The translations under genes and the position numbers were made by a program. Shown piece by piece: positions 6,327-6,957 of a stretch of DNA of 6,957 bases. The DNA comes from Ferrimonas sp044433165 (GTDB lineage: Bacteria > Pseudomonadota > Gammaproteobacteria > Enterobacterales > Shewanellaceae). The notes beneath the pieces were generated by a model. The model worked only from the letters and a program-made list of their open reading frames with translations. It made no database searches and had not been told where the DNA came from. The stretch covers positions 1 to 6,957 of the forward strand of contig JAWXTX010000133.1 of the NCBI GenBank assembly GCA_044433165.1. The letters run 5' to 3'. Position 1 is the first letter of the stretch. Each line of letters starts with the position of its first letter.

Positions 6327-6957
6327 ACAAGCGATGGATGATTATTTTGATTTGCTGCTGAGCCCAAGCTCTGAGCCGCAGGTTGAACCCACGCTTATCG
6401 TCGCCGCTGCCCCTGAACCAACTACCACGATGCGCCGCAAAGCGCTGCCTTCGTTAGAGTTGGATAACAAGATCTCACGCTCAGCGCAAATTGCCGCCCG
6501 CTTTGGTTTAAGCCACGCCTTGGGTGTGGCGCAACCTTCGGCTCAACTGAGCACGCCCATCGCTGCCAGTTCGGTTAATACCGCCAATACCGCTAATACA
6601 GCGGATGCCGATACGCCGGCTGCCTCAGCTGCCCCAGCTGCCCCAGCTGCTCTCAGCCAAACGAATACGGTGGCCTCCGAACCCGCATCGCCTGAAGCCA
6701 CGCATGAAAATGGCGAACAAGCCTATGCCTTTGGTGCTCATCACTTGCCCCAAAGCGAACCCGTTTCAACGGCAGTAGAGAACGCTTCTGAACTGCCGGC
6801 AACATGCAGAGAAAGGGCACCAGCGCCAATATCGGCTGAAACCATCACTGTGGTCGATGGCGCGTTATTGACGCCTTCGGTAGCGGACGTGGCTGAGGCT
6901 CACGCCGTGGATGTTGCCCCCGTTGCCCACCCGTTTTTCGCTGCTGCAGAGCCAGAG
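6310..6957 (+). CDS. parP: ParP-like (CheW-domain) array-localisation protein, 3'-truncated
   Basis: An open frame of 216 codons runs from ATG 6310 to the right edge with no stop. It starts MSKIAEQAMDDYFDLLLS, a short helical segment, then becomes strongly Ala/Pro/Thr/Glu-rich. One more ordered patch lies at residues 41-70 (MRRKALPSLELDNKIS, then SAQIAARFGLSHALG). It follows parC directly, where Vibrio has parP, whose product has a long disordered N-terminal part and a C-terminal CheW-like domain joining ParC, CheA and receptors. That C-terminal domain would lie beyond the window, so the call rests on position and on the N-terminal composition. A G-run at 6299-6303, 6 bases before the ATG, may serve as ribosome site. 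The 17-base overlap with parC suggests coupled translation. Confidence 0.8.
   Translation, partial: MSKIAEQAMDDYFDLLLSPSSEPQVEPTLIVAAAPEPTTTMRRKALPSLELDNKISRSAQIAARFGLSHALGVAQPSAQLSTPIAASSVNTANTANTADADTPAASAAPAAPAALSQTNTVASEPASPEATHENGEQAYAFGAHHLPQSEPVSTAVENASELPATCRERAPAPISAETITVVDGALLTPSVADVAEAHAVDVAPVAHPFFAAAEPE
6577..6645 (+). repeat. Two adjacent 9-base-period tandem repeats in parP
   Basis: AAT-ACN-GCN occurs three times at 6577-6603 (residues 90-98, NTANTANTA), and GCTGCCYCA occurs three times at 6619-6645 (AAS-AAP-AAP). Both keep the reading frame and lie in the disordered linker. Such short direct repeats are prone to slippage, so linker length probably varies among strains. Confidence 0.75.

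Overview
The window is one uninterrupted plus-strand operon segment from the flagellar and chemotaxis cluster of a gammaproteobacterium with polar-type flagellar organisation. In order it holds fliA (3' part only), cheY, cheZ, cheA, cheB, a small membrane/coiled-coil ORF, a ParA-family ATPase of the ParC type, and the start of a ParP-type gene cut by the right edge. CheZ restricts the likely host to beta/gammaproteobacteria. The order fliA-cheYZAB-parC-parP is that known from Vibrio and relatives (Aeromonas, Plesiomonas, Shewanella-like genera; Pseudomonas has a similar layout with motCD after cheB). The sequence does not allow a safe genus call.

Layout: positions 1-476 encode the C-terminal two thirds of sigma-28. 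Positions 477-528 are a short junction with a small hairpin and the strong cheY ribosome binding site. Positions 529-3982 carry cheY, cheZ and cheA with gaps of only 11-17 bases. A 10-bp hairpin that includes the cheA stop codon lies in the 50-base gap before cheB. From cheB to the right edge the genes overlap or touch (cheB/orf 8 bases, orf/parC 1-base gap, parC/parP 17 bases). There is no gene-free stretch above 300 bases, no RNA gene, no mobile element and no CRISPR.

How the genes work together: CheA phosphorylates CheY (motor control) and CheB (receptor demethylation). CheZ removes phosphate from CheY. FliA transcribes late flagellar and often chemotaxis genes. ParC and ParP are known in Vibrio to place the chemosensory array at the cell pole, beside the flagellum. 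cheW would be expected just beyond the right edge; cheR is not in the window.

The most interesting part is inside cheA. Between the P1 and P3 domains there is no room for a normal folded P2 (CheY/CheB-docking) domain. Instead there are four near-identical 21-residue repeats with core DEFESLLDELHG in Ala/Pro/Ser linkers, preceded by one segment resembling the FliM N-terminal CheY-binding peptide. The repeat core also resembles the CheY-binding C-terminal tail of CheZ encoded next door. I infer a multivalent, short-linear-motif replacement for P2. The second point of interest is the unrecognised small membrane protein between cheB and parC.
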